Part shown: positions 13,071 to 21,104 of the stretch, one piece after another
How positions within the stretch are numbered: the stretch's first letter is position 1
Layout of the letters: the number at the start of each line of letters is the position of its first letter
Assembly (NCBI RefSeq): GCF_029893585.1
Contig: NZ_JARXYX010000001.1
Coordinates: 1-64,000 of the forward strand
Source: Streptomyces sp. LBL
GTDB lineage: Bacteria > Actinomycetota > Actinomycetes > Streptomycetales > Streptomycetaceae
Length of the DNA: 64,000 nt
Direction of reading: 5' to 3'
Program-made: the position numbers and the translations under genes
Notes under the pieces: generated by a model
Told to the model about the DNA's origin: nothing
Databases searched by the model: none
The model's input: the letters and a program-made list of their open reading frames with translations, nothing else

Positions 13071-14213
13071 TCACCCGTGGGGGGACTGTCCTCCGTTCGG
13101 CTGCGACGGACGGTGCGTGCCCCCACGCGGACGGGAGGCGCTGCGCCGCCCGCGGGCCGGGGTCGTCCGGCTCGGCGGGGGCGCGGTCGAGGCGCGGACG
13201 ATGAGTTCGACCGGTGGGTCGCTCGTAGGGAGGGGGTCCGCGTCGGGATTCTCGATGGCGTGCACGAGACGCTTGAGTCCCTCCTGCGCCACGGCGTCGA
13301 ACGGCTGCCGCACCGTGGTCAGCGGAGGTGTCACATAGGCGGCGACCGGGATGTCGTCGAAGCCGACGACGCTGACGTCCTCCGGTACCCGTCGCCCGGC
13401 CTCGGCCAGCGAACGGATCAGGCCGATCGCCATGTCGTCGTTGGCGGCGAAGACCGCCGTCACACCACCGTCGTCCGCCAGTTCGCGTCCCGCCCGGTAG
13501 CCGGACCCGGCCGACCAGTCGCCCTCGACGACCGGAGGCACGTCTCTCCCGTGGTCGGTCAGCGTCGCTCGCCAACCCTCCAGACGGTCCCCGGCGGCGT
13601 ACCACCGCTTCGGGCCGCCCAGATGATGGACCGTCACATGCCCCAGGTTCAGCAGGTGTTCGGTGGCTGTGCGGGCCATCAGGTCGGCACGGCCCCCCGC
13701 GGTCAGAACCGTGGGCGAGATGAGAGGGGAAGGCGCACCGATGACGAGGACCGGCACGTCGACACGGAGGGACTGCTGCCCGTCGGATCTCTCCTCGTCG
13801 ATCGGTTCGGAGACGACGATGCCGTCCACGCCCTGATCGAGGAGCGAGTCCACGGCACCGGCGATGCCCGCCGGGTCGCCTTCCATCGTGTTGACCACAC
13901 GCAGCGCGTATCCCGTGTCCCGGACGACCCGCTCCACCCCCATGAGCAGCGAGGCGGGTCCGTACAGGGCGGTGCCGAGCGTGACCACGCCGATCGAGCG
14001 GGTCCGCCCGGAGGCCAGCGCCCGCGCGGCGTTGTTGAGCCGGTAACCGAGCTGTTCCGCGGCTTCCAGCACACGCCGGCGCACGTCGGCGGAGACATAC
14101 GGCTCGTCGTTGAAGACCCTCGACACCGTCTTCTGCGAAACCCCGGCCAGGCGGGCCACGTCCACGCTGCGTGGCGTGGCGGAGCCACGGCCCCGTCCTG
14201 TCTCCCGCGTCAT
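13071..14213 (-). CDS. LacI-family regulator of the galactoside operon
   Basis: The N-terminal helix-turn-helix reads VDVARLAGVSQKTVSRVFND, followed by the hinge helix NNAARALASGRTRSIG and a periplasmic-binding-protein-like effector domain with the family motifs DGIVVSEP, VFAANDDMAIG and VSVVGFDDIPVAAY. It is transcribed toward the importer operon, with 299 bp between. It probably represses the operon and itself until a galactoside binds. A close paralogue lies at 44792-45859. The C-terminus has a basic Arg/Ser-rich tail after STAPP. Confidence 0.93.
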   Translation of the reverse strand: MTRETGRGRGSATPRSVDVARLAGVSQKTVSRVFNDEPYVSADVRRRVLEAAEQLGYRLNNAARALASGRTRSIGVVTLGTALYGPASLLMGVERVVRDTGYALRVVNTMEGDPAGIAGAVDSLLDQGVDGIVVSEPIDEERSDGQQSLRVDVPVLVIGAPSPLISPTVLTAGGRADLMARTATEHLLNLGHVTVHHLGGPKRWYAAGDRLEGWRATLTDHGRDVPPVVEGDWSAGSGYRAGRELADDGGVTAVFAANDDMAIGLIRSLAEAGRRVPEDVSVVGFDDIPVAAYVTPPLTTVRQPFDAVAQEGLKRLVHAIENPDADPLPTSDPPVELIVRASTAPPPSRTTPARGRRSASRPRGGTHRPSQPNGGQSPHG

Positions 14214-14268
14214 GGTGCCTCCGGATCCTGCCCCACGGTAGAGCCCGATGATGCCAGACTCCCGCTGC

Positions 14269-14303
14269 TGACTACGCAGTCATGTCTACGCAGTCATAAG
14301 ACT
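14269..14303. promoter_or_regulatory. Candidate operator: repeated AGTCA/TGACT half-sites upstream of lacI
   Basis: The inverted repeat TGACT-ACGC-AGTCA (14269-14282) is followed at a 14-bp period by a second CTACGCAGTCAT, then by AGTC-ATAA-GACT. The shared 12-mer CTACGCAGTCAT occurs at 14272-14283 and 14286-14297. The site is 56-90 bp before the lacI start, a sensible place for autoregulation, but it is not a classical LacI CG-centred palindrome. Confidence 0.45.
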
Positions 14304-14468
14304 GCCGTCAAGAGTTCGGAACACATCCGTAACGGGAAGACGGCGGCAGCGGCGGCAGCGGCGGTAGCGACCGTCCGCCCGACTCAACGGATCGGGTCGC
14401 GAGCCGAAAGGCGCATGATCAACGGTTCCTGCAGACCACCGCACCGCACCGCACCTCACCCACGCACA

Positions 14469-14498
14469 GAGTCCCCGTCGGTACGCCGACGAGGACTC
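14469..14498 (-). terminator. Hairpin terminator of decayed glycosidase gene
   Basis: A 13-bp stem with one mismatch: GAGTCCCCGTCGG and CCGACGAGGACTC around the loop TACG. It lies about 27 bp beyond the remnant's stop codon on the minus strand. There is no U-tract, as usual in Streptomyces. Confidence 0.6.
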
Positions 14499-14524
14499 AT
14501 GAGTTCATGCGGGTGGGCCGTCGA

Positions 14525-14885
14525 TCAGTTCGGGCTGTCGAGTACGCCGAGCGAGAGCCAGTCCGACCAGTTGTTGTTGTCGTCGCCGGCGCGGTTCTGC
14601 CAGGTGCACCTGATGGTGCCGTCGCCGAAGACGCCGAAGACCTCCAGGCGGCCATCGGCGAGGCCGACGCCTGGTAAGCCGTACCAGGCGCCGGCCTCGC
14701 CGGTCACCGCCGTGGGTCCAGCGTCAGCCAGGCCGCAGCTCGAACCAGTCGAAGGCCGCACTGCCCCGCGTGGCGTACATGCCGAAGACCCGGCCGGTGA
14801 AGCCGCCGGCGACCTCGGTGGTGAGGTAGCGGCCGTCGAGTTCGGCACCTGTTTGTTGAAGCGCTTCGACAGGTCATGTTCCAGG
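14525..14885 (-). pseudogene. Remnant of a secreted glycosidase: GH43-type C-terminus plus one propeller/lectin repeat
   Basis: Two partial coding segments lie in different frames. From about 14850 down to 14725 one frame reads AELDGRYLTTEVAGGFTGRV, then FGMYATRGSAAFDWFELRPG and a stop. This is the typical C-terminal strand pattern of GH43-type xylosidases and arabinofuranosidases. From about 14680 to 14525 another frame reads LADGRLEVFGVFGDGTIRCT, then WQNRAG and NWSDWLSLG, one blade of a PLL/tectonin-like propeller. The catalytic part is gone. An ORF of 122 codons crosses the region in the second frame but mixes sense and out-of-frame sequence, so it is not treated as a gene. Confidence 0.65.
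14854..14871. promoter_or_regulatory. LacI-type operator-like palindrome TGTTGAAGCGCTTCGACA
   Basis: A 16/18-symmetric palindrome with a perfect GAAGCGCTTC core (14858-14867) and central CG, the classical LacI/GalR operator form. It abuts the 5' end of the glycosidase remnant. That suggests a deletion joined the old promoter/operator to the gene's 3' end; alternatively it is coincidental coding sequence. Confidence 0.5.
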
Positions 14886-14969
14886 GTGGTCACCGAGAGG
14901 CGTCAGGGCTTCCGGCGTGCACCGTGCGCGGGCGGTGTACGCCGGGTACGGCCCCCGACCCTCCGTCAC

Positions 14970-15515
14970 TCAGGCGTGCGCACCCTGGGGCACGGCCCGG
15001 TCGGCGCTCTGCTGGAAGGTCTCCGTGATCTGGTCCAGACGGAGCTGCTCCAACGTCTCCAGCTGCCGCCGGGCACGTTCCAGGAGAGTGTCGAGGTGGC
15101 CGGAGTCGAGGCGCGGGTCGGCGTCGGCCAGCCGCCGCAGGGTCCGCCAGCCGGCGGCCTTGCCCTCCACGCCCAGACGCAGCAGCTCCAGCTCCAGCAT
15201 GGGGGAGAGCGGGGAACGGCCGACGATTCGGCCGTTGGCCTTGAGCCGGCCCATACGCTCGGCCAGACGGCCCGCGACGATCTTGTACCGGCGTACGGGC
15301 ACCTCCAACGACCGCATGATCGTCAACAGACTGGCCCGGTCCTCGGCTATCTCGTCGGCGACCGGGCGCACGGCATCGGCGAGCGCCGGGTCCCGCTCGG
15401 CCTCTGCCTCGGCCAACAGGCGTGCCCGGTCCACTCCGAGCATGGCGCCGGCGAGGTGATCGTTGAGGTAGATACCGAGCAGGTCCGTGTCGGTTCGGTT
15501 CGGACGGTCGTGCAT
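14970..15515 (-). CDS. Hypothetical all-helical protein
   Basis: The 181-residue product starts at ATG 15515 with AAGGGGG about 8 nt upstream. It is charged and helix-rich with no membrane segments: YLNDHLAGAMLGVDRARLLA, long Leu/Ala/Arg helices (SLLTIMRSLEVPVRRYKIVA), and LELELLRLGVEGKAAGWRTL. The pattern suggests a four-helix bundle. I do not recognise a catalytic motif and assign no function. It is read in the same direction as PPK2 and lies downstream of it, separated by a tandem-repeat spacer. Confidence 0.75.
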   Translation of the reverse strand: MHDRPNRTDTDLLGIYLNDHLAGAMLGVDRARLLAEAEAERDPALADAVRPVADEIAEDRASLLTIMRSLEVPVRRYKIVAGRLAERMGRLKANGRIVGRSPLSPMLELELLRLGVEGKAAGWRTLRRLADADPRLDSGHLDTLLERARRQLETLEQLRLDQITETFQQSADRAVPQGAHA

Positions 15516-15700
15516 CGGGCTGCCCCCTTCCGGTTCCGGTCGGCTGTGTGTCGGGTACATCCGACGTGCCGCCGAGTACCCCGGGGGCCTCGTCGCACTC
15601 CGTGGCACGGTAAGGGCGAGTCCGGGCGCGGGCGGTTGGTGGGCTCCGGTTGCCGGGGGGAACGGGCTCGTTCGGGCGGGTGGCCTCCGGCCGCCGGGGG

Positions 15701-15850
15701 AGCGGCTCGTTATGCCGACGCACGGGTGACCGCCCGGCGGGAGGGAGCGGCTCATTGTGCCGACGCACGGGTGACCGCCCGGCGGGAGGGAGCGGCTCGT
15801 TCGGGCGGGTGAGCTCCTGGAGGGGGAGCGGCTCGTTCGGGTCGGTGACC
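15701..15850. repeat. 45-bp tandem repeat between PPK2 and the hypothetical gene
   Basis: Two near-identical 45-bp units, 15701-15745 and 15746-15790, start AGCGGCTC and contain GACGCACGGGTGACCGCCCG. A third shortened unit (15791-15826) and a fourth partial unit (from 15827) follow. The array ends about 35 bp from the PPK2 stop codon. Confidence 0.85.
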
Positions 15851-15885
15851 GTCCGGTCCCGCGTCGCCGGGCCTCGGCGTAGTCG

Positions 15886-16794
15886 TCAGCGGTCGGTGCC
15901 GGTGTAGTCCTCGCCCGCCTCCAGCAGCGTGGCCGCCGAGCCCACGATTCGCGGGTCGGGGCTGCCGACGACCTCCTCGTCCTTGTCCGTGTAGTCGAAG
16001 CGGGCCAGAACGCTGCGCATGGCCTCCACCCTGGCCCGCTTCTTGTCGTTGCTCTTCACCACCGTCCAGGGCGCCTGCTCGGTGTCCGTCTCGCGGAACA
16101 TGGCGACCTTGGCCGCGGTGTAGTCGTCCCAGCGGTCGAGGGAGGCCAGGTCCATGGGGCTGAGCTTCCACTGCCGCACGGGGTCGACCTGGCGGATCGT
16201 GAAACGCGTGCGCTGCTCGCCCTGCGAGACCGAGAACCAGAACTTCACCAGGTCCACGCCGTCGTCCACGAGCATCCGCTCGAAGAGCGGCGCCTGCCGC
16301 ATGAAGCGGCGGTACTCGTCGTCCGTGCAGAAACCCATCACCCGCTCCACACCGGCCCGGTTGTACCAGGACCGGTCGAACAGCACGATCTCGCCCGCGG
16401 TCGGCAGATACTCGACGTACCGCTGGAAGTACCACTGACCGCGTTCGCGTTCGGTCGGTTTCTCCAGCGCCACCACACGGGCGCCGCGCGGATTGAGGTG
16501 CTCGGTGAACCGCTTGATCGTGCCGCCCTTGCCGGCCGCGTCACGCCCCTCACAGACGATGACGAGCCGACGGCCGGTCCCCTTGATCCAGCTCTGCAGC
16601 TTCAGCAGCTCGATCTGCTGGAGCCGCTTGTGCAGGTCGTACTCCTTGCGCTCCATGCGCTCGTCGTACGGGTAGTTCTCCCGCCAGGTGTCGATGGGAG
16701 TGCCGTCCGGCCGGATCAGCACCGGGTCGTCGTGGTCGGTGTAGTCGACCCGCAGTCCTGACAACAGTTCGGTCGTCTCGCCCTCGTGTTCCAT
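15886..16794 (-). CDS. ppk2: Polyphosphate kinase 2 (PPK2 family)
   Basis: A single-domain PPK2 of 302 residues. The Walker A motif is EGRDAAGKGGTIKRF, the Walker B region is VLFDRSWYNRAGVERVMGFC, and the lid region includes FWFSVSQGEQRTRF and WKLSPMDLASLDRWDDYTAA. The family transfers phosphate between polyphosphate and nucleoside mono- or diphosphates in the cytoplasm. ATG 16794 is chosen because family homology begins just after it. GGAGG directly abuts that ATG, which is unusually tight, so a slightly different start is possible. It is monocistronic. Confidence 0.93.
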   Translation of the reverse strand: MEHEGETTELLSGLRVDYTDHDDPVLIRPDGTPIDTWRENYPYDERMERKEYDLHKRLQQIELLKLQSWIKGTGRRLVIVCEGRDAAGKGGTIKRFTEHLNPRGARVVALEKPTERERGQWYFQRYVEYLPTAGEIVLFDRSWYNRAGVERVMGFCTDDEYRRFMRQAPLFERMLVDDGVDLVKFWFSVSQGEQRTRFTIRQVDPVRQWKLSPMDLASLDRWDDYTAAKVAMFRETDTEQAPWTVVKSNDKKRARVEAMRSVLARFDYTDKDEEVVGSPDPRIVGSAATLLEAGEDYTGTDR

Positions 16795-17019
16795 CCTCCG
16801 ATGGAAGCAAGGAAGGCCGTACTCCAGGCGAATTCCAGGCAAAGCTGGTGTGCGCAAGGCACCTCGGCCAAGCTTGTCGAGACCGGGTCCATGCGCGCCG
16901 GCGCACCCGCCAGGTCCGCCGGCGGATGCAGTGCCGGCACGTGGGTGCCGCCGGGCACGCCGACCTCGCGCCGGCGGTCGCGGGATCACGATGTTGCCGA
17001 GCGCGGCGATCCGCAGGCG

Positions 17020-17478
17020 TCAGGCCGGCACGCCGAGTGTCTCCACCGCCCGGACGAGCGGCGCCAGTTCGGGGTTCCGGGCGGCCTGGTCGAGGGCCTC
17101 GCGCAGGGCGGCCTCGTTCGTGGGGCGCGCTTCTTCCAGCAGGGTGCGGCCTGCCTCGGTGACGTCCGTGTAGATGCCGCGGCGGTCGGTGGGGCACAGG
17201 TAGCGGGAGAGCAGCCCGCGGTCCTCCAGCCGGGTCACCAGACGGGTGGTGGCGCTCTGGCTCAGGACGACCGCTTCGGCGACCTGCTTCATCTGCAGAT
17301 GGCCGCCCACCCCGTCGTGTTGGCGGCTCAGCACGTCGAGCAGGGAGTACTCCCGCACGCTCAGGTCGTGCTTCGCCTGCAGAGCCCGCTCGATATGGGT
17401 CTCGATCCTGCCGTGCAGCAGGGAGAGAGCGCACCAGCCCTGTGCGAGGGCGGTGAGTGCGGGGTCTGTGGCGGTCAT
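17020..17478 (-). CDS. MarR-family transcriptional regulator
   Basis: The 152-residue winged-helix protein starts at ATG 17478 with GGAGGAG 10 nt upstream. The DNA-binding core is MKQVAEAVVLSQSATTRLVT, then RLEDRGLLSRYLCPTDRRGI, with the family's wing (DRR). Terminal helices would form the dimer. Targets are unknown; no divergent partner gene is adjacent. Confidence 0.9.
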   Translation of the reverse strand: MTATDPALTALAQGWCALSLLHGRIETHIERALQAKHDLSVREYSLLDVLSRQHDGVGGHLQMKQVAEAVVLSQSATTRLVTRLEDRGLLSRYLCPTDRRGIYTDVTEAGRTLLEEARPTNEAALREALDQAARNPELAPLVRAVETLGVPA

Positions 17479-17647
17479 GGGGATTGCTCCTCCGTCCCGA
17501 AGCGACTGACATCCAGGATAGGGCATCAATGAAACTTTCGGCGTGTGCGCTTATAGTGCGTGCGCAAGTAAGAGGGGGTGGCTCAGGTCGGGCGGGCCAG
17601 GACGGACGGCAGCGCGACAACGGCTTCCGGTGCCCGCCGGGGCGGGG

Positions 17648-18655
17648 TTACGGCCGTGCCAAGTGCCGCATGGTCAGGGCCAGTTGCAGTCGGAGTCGGC
17701 CCTGGGGCGTACGCACCGGCCAGCCGAGCAGGTGCTCGGCGTGGGTCAGACGGTCCTGGAGCGTGGAGTGGTGGACGTTGACCTCGGCGGCGGCCGCCCG
17801 CAGGCTCGCCGTCGAGGCGACCGCGTCCAGGGTGGCCAGCAGCCAGGGCGTGGCCGCGGCGGCCGTTTCCAGGTCGCGGACGTCCGGGGGCGGTTCGGCG
17901 CCCGGTACGACGAGGTCGGCCAGCAGGGCGACACCGCCGAGCTCGTCGGCGTACACCACCCGCCGGCCCGGGTCCTGGGCGGTGCCGTCCGCGGTGAACC
18001 GCAGGGCGGTGCGGGCCTCGGTCCAGGAGCGGGGCAGATCGAGCACCGGGACGGCTGACCCGACGCCGAGGCGTCCTGGGGGCAGTTCGGCGTCCGGGTG
18101 CGCGGCGACGATCCGGGGGTGGCCCACTTGTGAGGCCACTGCGCGAGCCGGTGCGGCGGGGTCCAGGCCCAGTCCGCGGGCCGCGTGCAGGCGGGCCTGG
18201 TCCGGAGCGGTGGCGTCGAGAACGGTCTCGACCAGCGCGGGGTCGTCGACGGGGGCCCGTCCCCGGGTGCGGTCCAGGACGAGGCGGACGGCGCCCGCAG
18301 CCCGCTCCAGGATCACCGCGTCGACCACGCTCGGCGCGGTCGCCGTCCGCTCCAGCCACAGGGCGGGCGGCTTGCCCGGGGCCAGTGGGGTGGACGGCCA
18401 GGCCGTGTCGGGCGGGAGGCCCGTGTCCCGGCGCGTGCCGTCGGGCTCGACCCGGACCTGCACCCGCCGGTCGGAGTCCGCCAGTCGTGCGGGCACCCCG
18501 GCCAGCACCGCGGCCCCGCGCACCAGCGCCTCCAGCCCCGCCCGGGACTCGGCCAGACGGTCGAAGTAGGCGATGACCTGCACGGCGGCCCCGGCGTCCG
18601 GGTCGAGCGCGGTCAGACGCCCGGCCAGCTCTTTCATATGCCCATGGTGCGGCAT
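17648..18655 (-). CDS. PucR/CdaR-type regulator with C-terminal helix-turn-helix
   Basis: A protein of about 335 residues. The C-terminal ~60 residues form the PucR-type HTH_30 domain: ASLRAAAAEVNVHHSTLQDR, then LTHAEHLLGW and RLRLQLALTMRHL. The N-terminal ~250 residues resemble the GGDEF-degenerate middle domain seen in this family, without a readable active site. The start is uncertain: ATG 18655 (MPHHGHMKEL) or ATG 18637, neither with a strong ribosome site. Targets are unknown. Confidence 0.83.
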   Translation of the reverse strand: MPHHGHMKELAGRLTALDPDAGAAVQVIAYFDRLAESRAGLEALVRGAAVLAGVPARLADSDRRVQVRVEPDGTRRDTGLPPDTAWPSTPLAPGKPPALWLERTATAPSVVDAVILERAAGAVRLVLDRTRGRAPVDDPALVETVLDATAPDQARLHAARGLGLDPAAPARAVASQVGHPRIVAAHPDAELPPGRLGVGSAVPVLDLPRSWTEARTALRFTADGTAQDPGRRVVYADELGGVALLADLVVPGAEPPPDVRDLETAAAATPWLLATLDAVASTASLRAAAAEVNVHHSTLQDRLTHAEHLLGWPVRTPQGRLRLQLALTMRHLARP

Positions 18656-18910
18656 GGGGTCACGTTCCGTGCAGCCTTGCGGGGAGATTCCGCGGGGTGG
18701 GGTCGTGCATCGTCGACTCACCGGGCGGATCAGCGGGCGGCCGGACGCGATCCTTCTGGACGCCGCGTCATGGCGCCCTGCGGCTCCGGGACGGGCCGGC
18801 CGTTCCGGCCGTCGACCGTACACCCCGATCCGCAGCAACTGCGCACCCCTTCGTGCCGTCGACCCCGCCCGCAGCCCCGATCGACCACCCGCCGTGCCCC
18901 ACCCCTTCCC

Positions 18911-18946
18911 ACCTCACCTCACCTCACCTCACCTCACCTCACCTCA
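18911..18946. repeat. Pentanucleotide ACCTC x7 array overlapping a stop codon
   Basis: Seven perfect ACCTC copies (18911-18945) run into ACTCG. On the minus strand this reads GAG TGA GGT GAG and so on, so the esterase stop codon TGA is the first member of the array. Confidence 0.95.
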
Positions 18947-19918
18947 CTCGCCCAACAACCTCCGCAGCCACGTCAGCTGTGCCGCGCGGGCCGCCTGGGA
19001 GAGAGCCGCCTGGGGTGCGAAGCCGTCGAAGCCGTGGAAGCCGCCGGGCCAGACGTGGAGTTCGGCCATTCCGCCCGCCTGCCAGATGCGGGAGGCGTAG
19101 GAGACGGCCTCGTCCCGGAAGGTTTCCGCGGAGCCCACGTCGAGGAAGGCCGGGGGAAGCCCGGACAGGTCCTCCGCGCGGGCCGGTGCCGCGTACGCGG
19201 GTACCTCGGGACCGCCGCGCAGTTCGCCCAGCAGCGCTCCCCAGCCGGTCTCGTTCGCCGTGCGGTCCCAGACGCCGAGGCCCGCCATCTGGTGGGAGGA
19301 CGGGGTGTCGTTGCGGTCGTCGAGCATCGGGCACAGCAGCATCTGACCGATGGCCTGCGGACCCTTGCGGTCCCGGGAGAGCAGGGCGAGTGCCGCGCTC
19401 AGGCCCCCGCCCGCGCTGGCTCCCGCGATCACGATCCGTTCCGGGTCGCCACCTATCTCGACGGCGTGCTCCGCTGTCCATACGAGGCCCGCGTACACGT
19501 CCTCGACCGGCGCCGGATACGGATGTTCGGGCGCCAGCCGGTACTCCACGGACACCACGACCGCGCCCAGCTCCTTCGCCCAGGCCAGCGGGCCGTCCAC
19601 GCCCACCCGGTTGTTGCCGAGGATCATGCCGCCGCCGTGCACGTGGTAGACGACGGGCAGCGGATCCGCGATCGTCGGGGCGGCCGGGCGGCAGATCAGC
19701 AGCGAGATGGCGGGGGCGTTCTCGGGTCCGGGCACCGTACGGTCCTCGACCTCGAAGAACCCGTCCATGGTCAGGTCCTGGTCGGCCAGCATCTGGATCC
19801 CCGGGCCCTGGCGGGCGGTGGGGATCTCGTCCGGTGCGAGACCGGGAGACAGGACGTCCTTGATCAGTTCGAGGGCGGCGGTCAGTTCGGGGTCGAACGG
19901 GGGCGGGACATGGCTCAT
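18944..19918 (-). CDS. Alpha/beta-hydrolase esterase (hormone-sensitive-lipase family)
   Basis: 324 residues with the HSL-family motifs: oxyanion-hole HGGGM, nucleophile GASAGGG, acid in FLDVGSAETFRDE and catalytic His in GGFHGFD. No signal peptide. The family hydrolyses short acyl esters. ATG 19918 is preceded by GGAGAT. The protein ends in the conserved terminal helix (LTWLRRLLGE), after which the ACCTC repeat begins. Confidence 0.93.
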   Translation of the reverse strand: MSHVPPPFDPELTAALELIKDVLSPGLAPDEIPTARQGPGIQMLADQDLTMDGFFEVEDRTVPGPENAPAISLLICRPAAPTIADPLPVVYHVHGGGMILGNNRVGVDGPLAWAKELGAVVVSVEYRLAPEHPYPAPVEDVYAGLVWTAEHAVEIGGDPERIVIAGASAGGGLSAALALLSRDRKGPQAIGQMLLCPMLDDRNDTPSSHQMAGLGVWDRTANETGWGALLGELRGGPEVPAYAAPARAEDLSGLPPAFLDVGSAETFRDEAVSYASRIWQAGGMAELHVWPGGFHGFDGFAPQAALSQAARAAQLTWLRRLLGE

Positions 19919-20099
19919 GGGATCTCCTCATGCGAAGCGCGGCGGCTCGTGAGGAAATGATCCGCACACCGGACGTGGTCCGGGGCGCCGCCGTCCGGCG
20001 GAACCTCCCCGCCGTCTGGCGGGTGACCCCCGACTTCCGGCCACACACCCATGTGACCTGCGGTGTACGGCGACGCCTGCAACCTGCACCACCTCACCG

Positions 20100-20298
20100 G
20101 AGGAGGGCAACACAGGCGTCGCGCTGATCCCGCGTCTGGCCCAGCTGACCCCGCACCTGCCGATCGTCCGTGTGCGCTGCACGGGCACCCCGCACCGCAC
20201 ACTGCTCACCTGCACCCGCCGGGGCGGCCGGACCCGTCCGGCGGTCGTGGCGGCACTGGAGGAACTGCGGGAGCTGGCGCCCACGGCGGTGGCCTGAC
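20100..20298 (+). pseudogene. C-terminal remnant of a LysR-family regulator
   Basis: A short plus-strand frame reads EEGNTGVALIPRLAQLTPHL, then PIVRVR and PAVVAALEELRELAPTAVA and a stop. This matches the last ~65 residues of a LysR effector domain (GVALIPRLA is the usual strand). No DNA-binding domain precedes it and no start is present. The rest of 19919-20423 shows no gene. Confidence 0.6.
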
Positions 20299-20344
20299 CG
20301 TGCTGAGCGGCAGCTGGGTTCCAAAGACCCGGCCCGGCGCGCGC

Positions 20345-20378
20345 GAAGGGGCCGGAGCCGTTCGGCTCCGGCCCCTTC
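20345..20378. terminator. Strong bidirectional hairpin
   Basis: A perfect 16-bp stem: 20345-20360 pairs with 20363-20378 around TT (or 15 bp with a GTTC tetraloop); the arm is GAAGGGGCCGGAGCCG. It lies downstream of the FMN reductase gene (minus strand) and of the LysR remnant (plus strand), so it can end transcription from both sides. Confidence 0.85.
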
Positions 20379-20423
20379 GGGGACCCGCGGCAGGTCAGGT
20401 GACCAAATGATCAGGTGTGTGCG

Positions 20424-20987
20424 TCAGGCCGCGGCGGTCTCGCCCGCGTGGCCGTGCAGACGGGTGACCACCTCGGTCAGCTGGGCGGCGACCTCGGCGT
20501 CGTCGGCCGGGTGCGTCTCGGCGAAGCGGACGACCGAGCCGGGGATGGACAGCTTGATGTCCTCGATCACCTTGCCGCCGGCGATGCCCACCGACTTGCG
20601 GGTGTCGTCCTGCGCCCACACGCCGCCGAACTGGCCGTAGGCGGTGCCGACCACGGCGACCGGCTTGCCACCGAAGGCGCCGGCGCCGAACGGACGGGAC
20701 AGCCAGTCGATGGCGTTCTTCAGGACGGCCGGGATGGTGCCGTTGTACTCGGGCGAGAAGAAGAGGAACGCGTCGGCGGCCTGGGCGGCCTCACGCAGCT
20801 TGGCGGCGGGGGCCGGTACGTTGCCCTCGACGTCGATGTCCTCGTTGTAGAAGGGGACGTCGGCCAGGCCCTCGAACAGCACCACGTCGGCGCCCTCGGG
20901 AGCGAGCTTGACGGCCGCCTCGGCGAGCTGACGGTTGTGCGAACCGGCGCGAAGGCTGCCGACGAGCGCGAGGATACGAACAGACAT
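20424..20987 (-). CDS. NADPH-dependent FMN reductase (flavodoxin-like)
   Basis: A 187-residue flavodoxin-fold enzyme: RILALVGSLRAGSHNRQLAE (phosphate-binding loop), FFSPEYNGTIPAVLKNAIDW (flavin contact) and GTAYGQFGG. It reduces FMN, quinones or azo compounds with NAD(P)H. ATG 20987 has GGGAG upstream. It is divergent from a TetR gene across a highly symmetric operator, so it is very probably that regulator's target. Confidence 0.94.
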   Translation of the reverse strand: MSVRILALVGSLRAGSHNRQLAEAAVKLAPEGADVVLFEGLADVPFYNEDIDVEGNVPAPAAKLREAAQAADAFLFFSPEYNGTIPAVLKNAIDWLSRPFGAGAFGGKPVAVVGTAYGQFGGVWAQDDTRKSVGIAGGKVIEDIKLSIPGSVVRFAETHPADDAEVAAQLTEVVTRLHGHAGETAAA

Positions 20988-21025
20988 ACGAAACTCCCAG
21001 AGGCTGAAACACTGCCGAAACATCC

Positions 21026-21073
21026 GGACCGAGGTCCGTTTAATGTTCTAGCATCCTAAACGGACCGCGGTCC
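21026..21073. promoter_or_regulatory. 48-bp symmetric operator between FMN reductase and TetR genes
   Basis: Two near-identical palindromes, GGACCGAGGTCC (21026-21037) and GGACCGCGGTCC (21062-21073, perfect), are themselves arranged as the arms of a larger inverted repeat (GGTCCGTTTA / TAAACGGACC, 14 bp apart). Such a layout can bind two TetR dimers and repress both divergent promoters. This is inferred from symmetry and position. Confidence 0.8.
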
Positions 21074-21104
21074 AGTTTTCTTCCCGATGCTTTACGCTGG
21101 CTTC

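Larger units (their letters stand above)
14214..14524. other. Upstream region of lacI (13071-14213)
   Basis: No gene. It holds the AGTCA half-site cluster (14269-14303), a short GGCAGC-type run at about 14340-14366, a GCACC run near 14441-14460, and the hairpin at 14469-14498 that ends the decayed glycosidase. Confidence 0.5.

Noticed and set aside
14525..14893. The 122-codon frame as an intact small protein gene.
   Set aside because: Its first half is out of frame with a recognisable GH43 C-terminus encoded in the overlapping frame; only the second half matches a known repeat.
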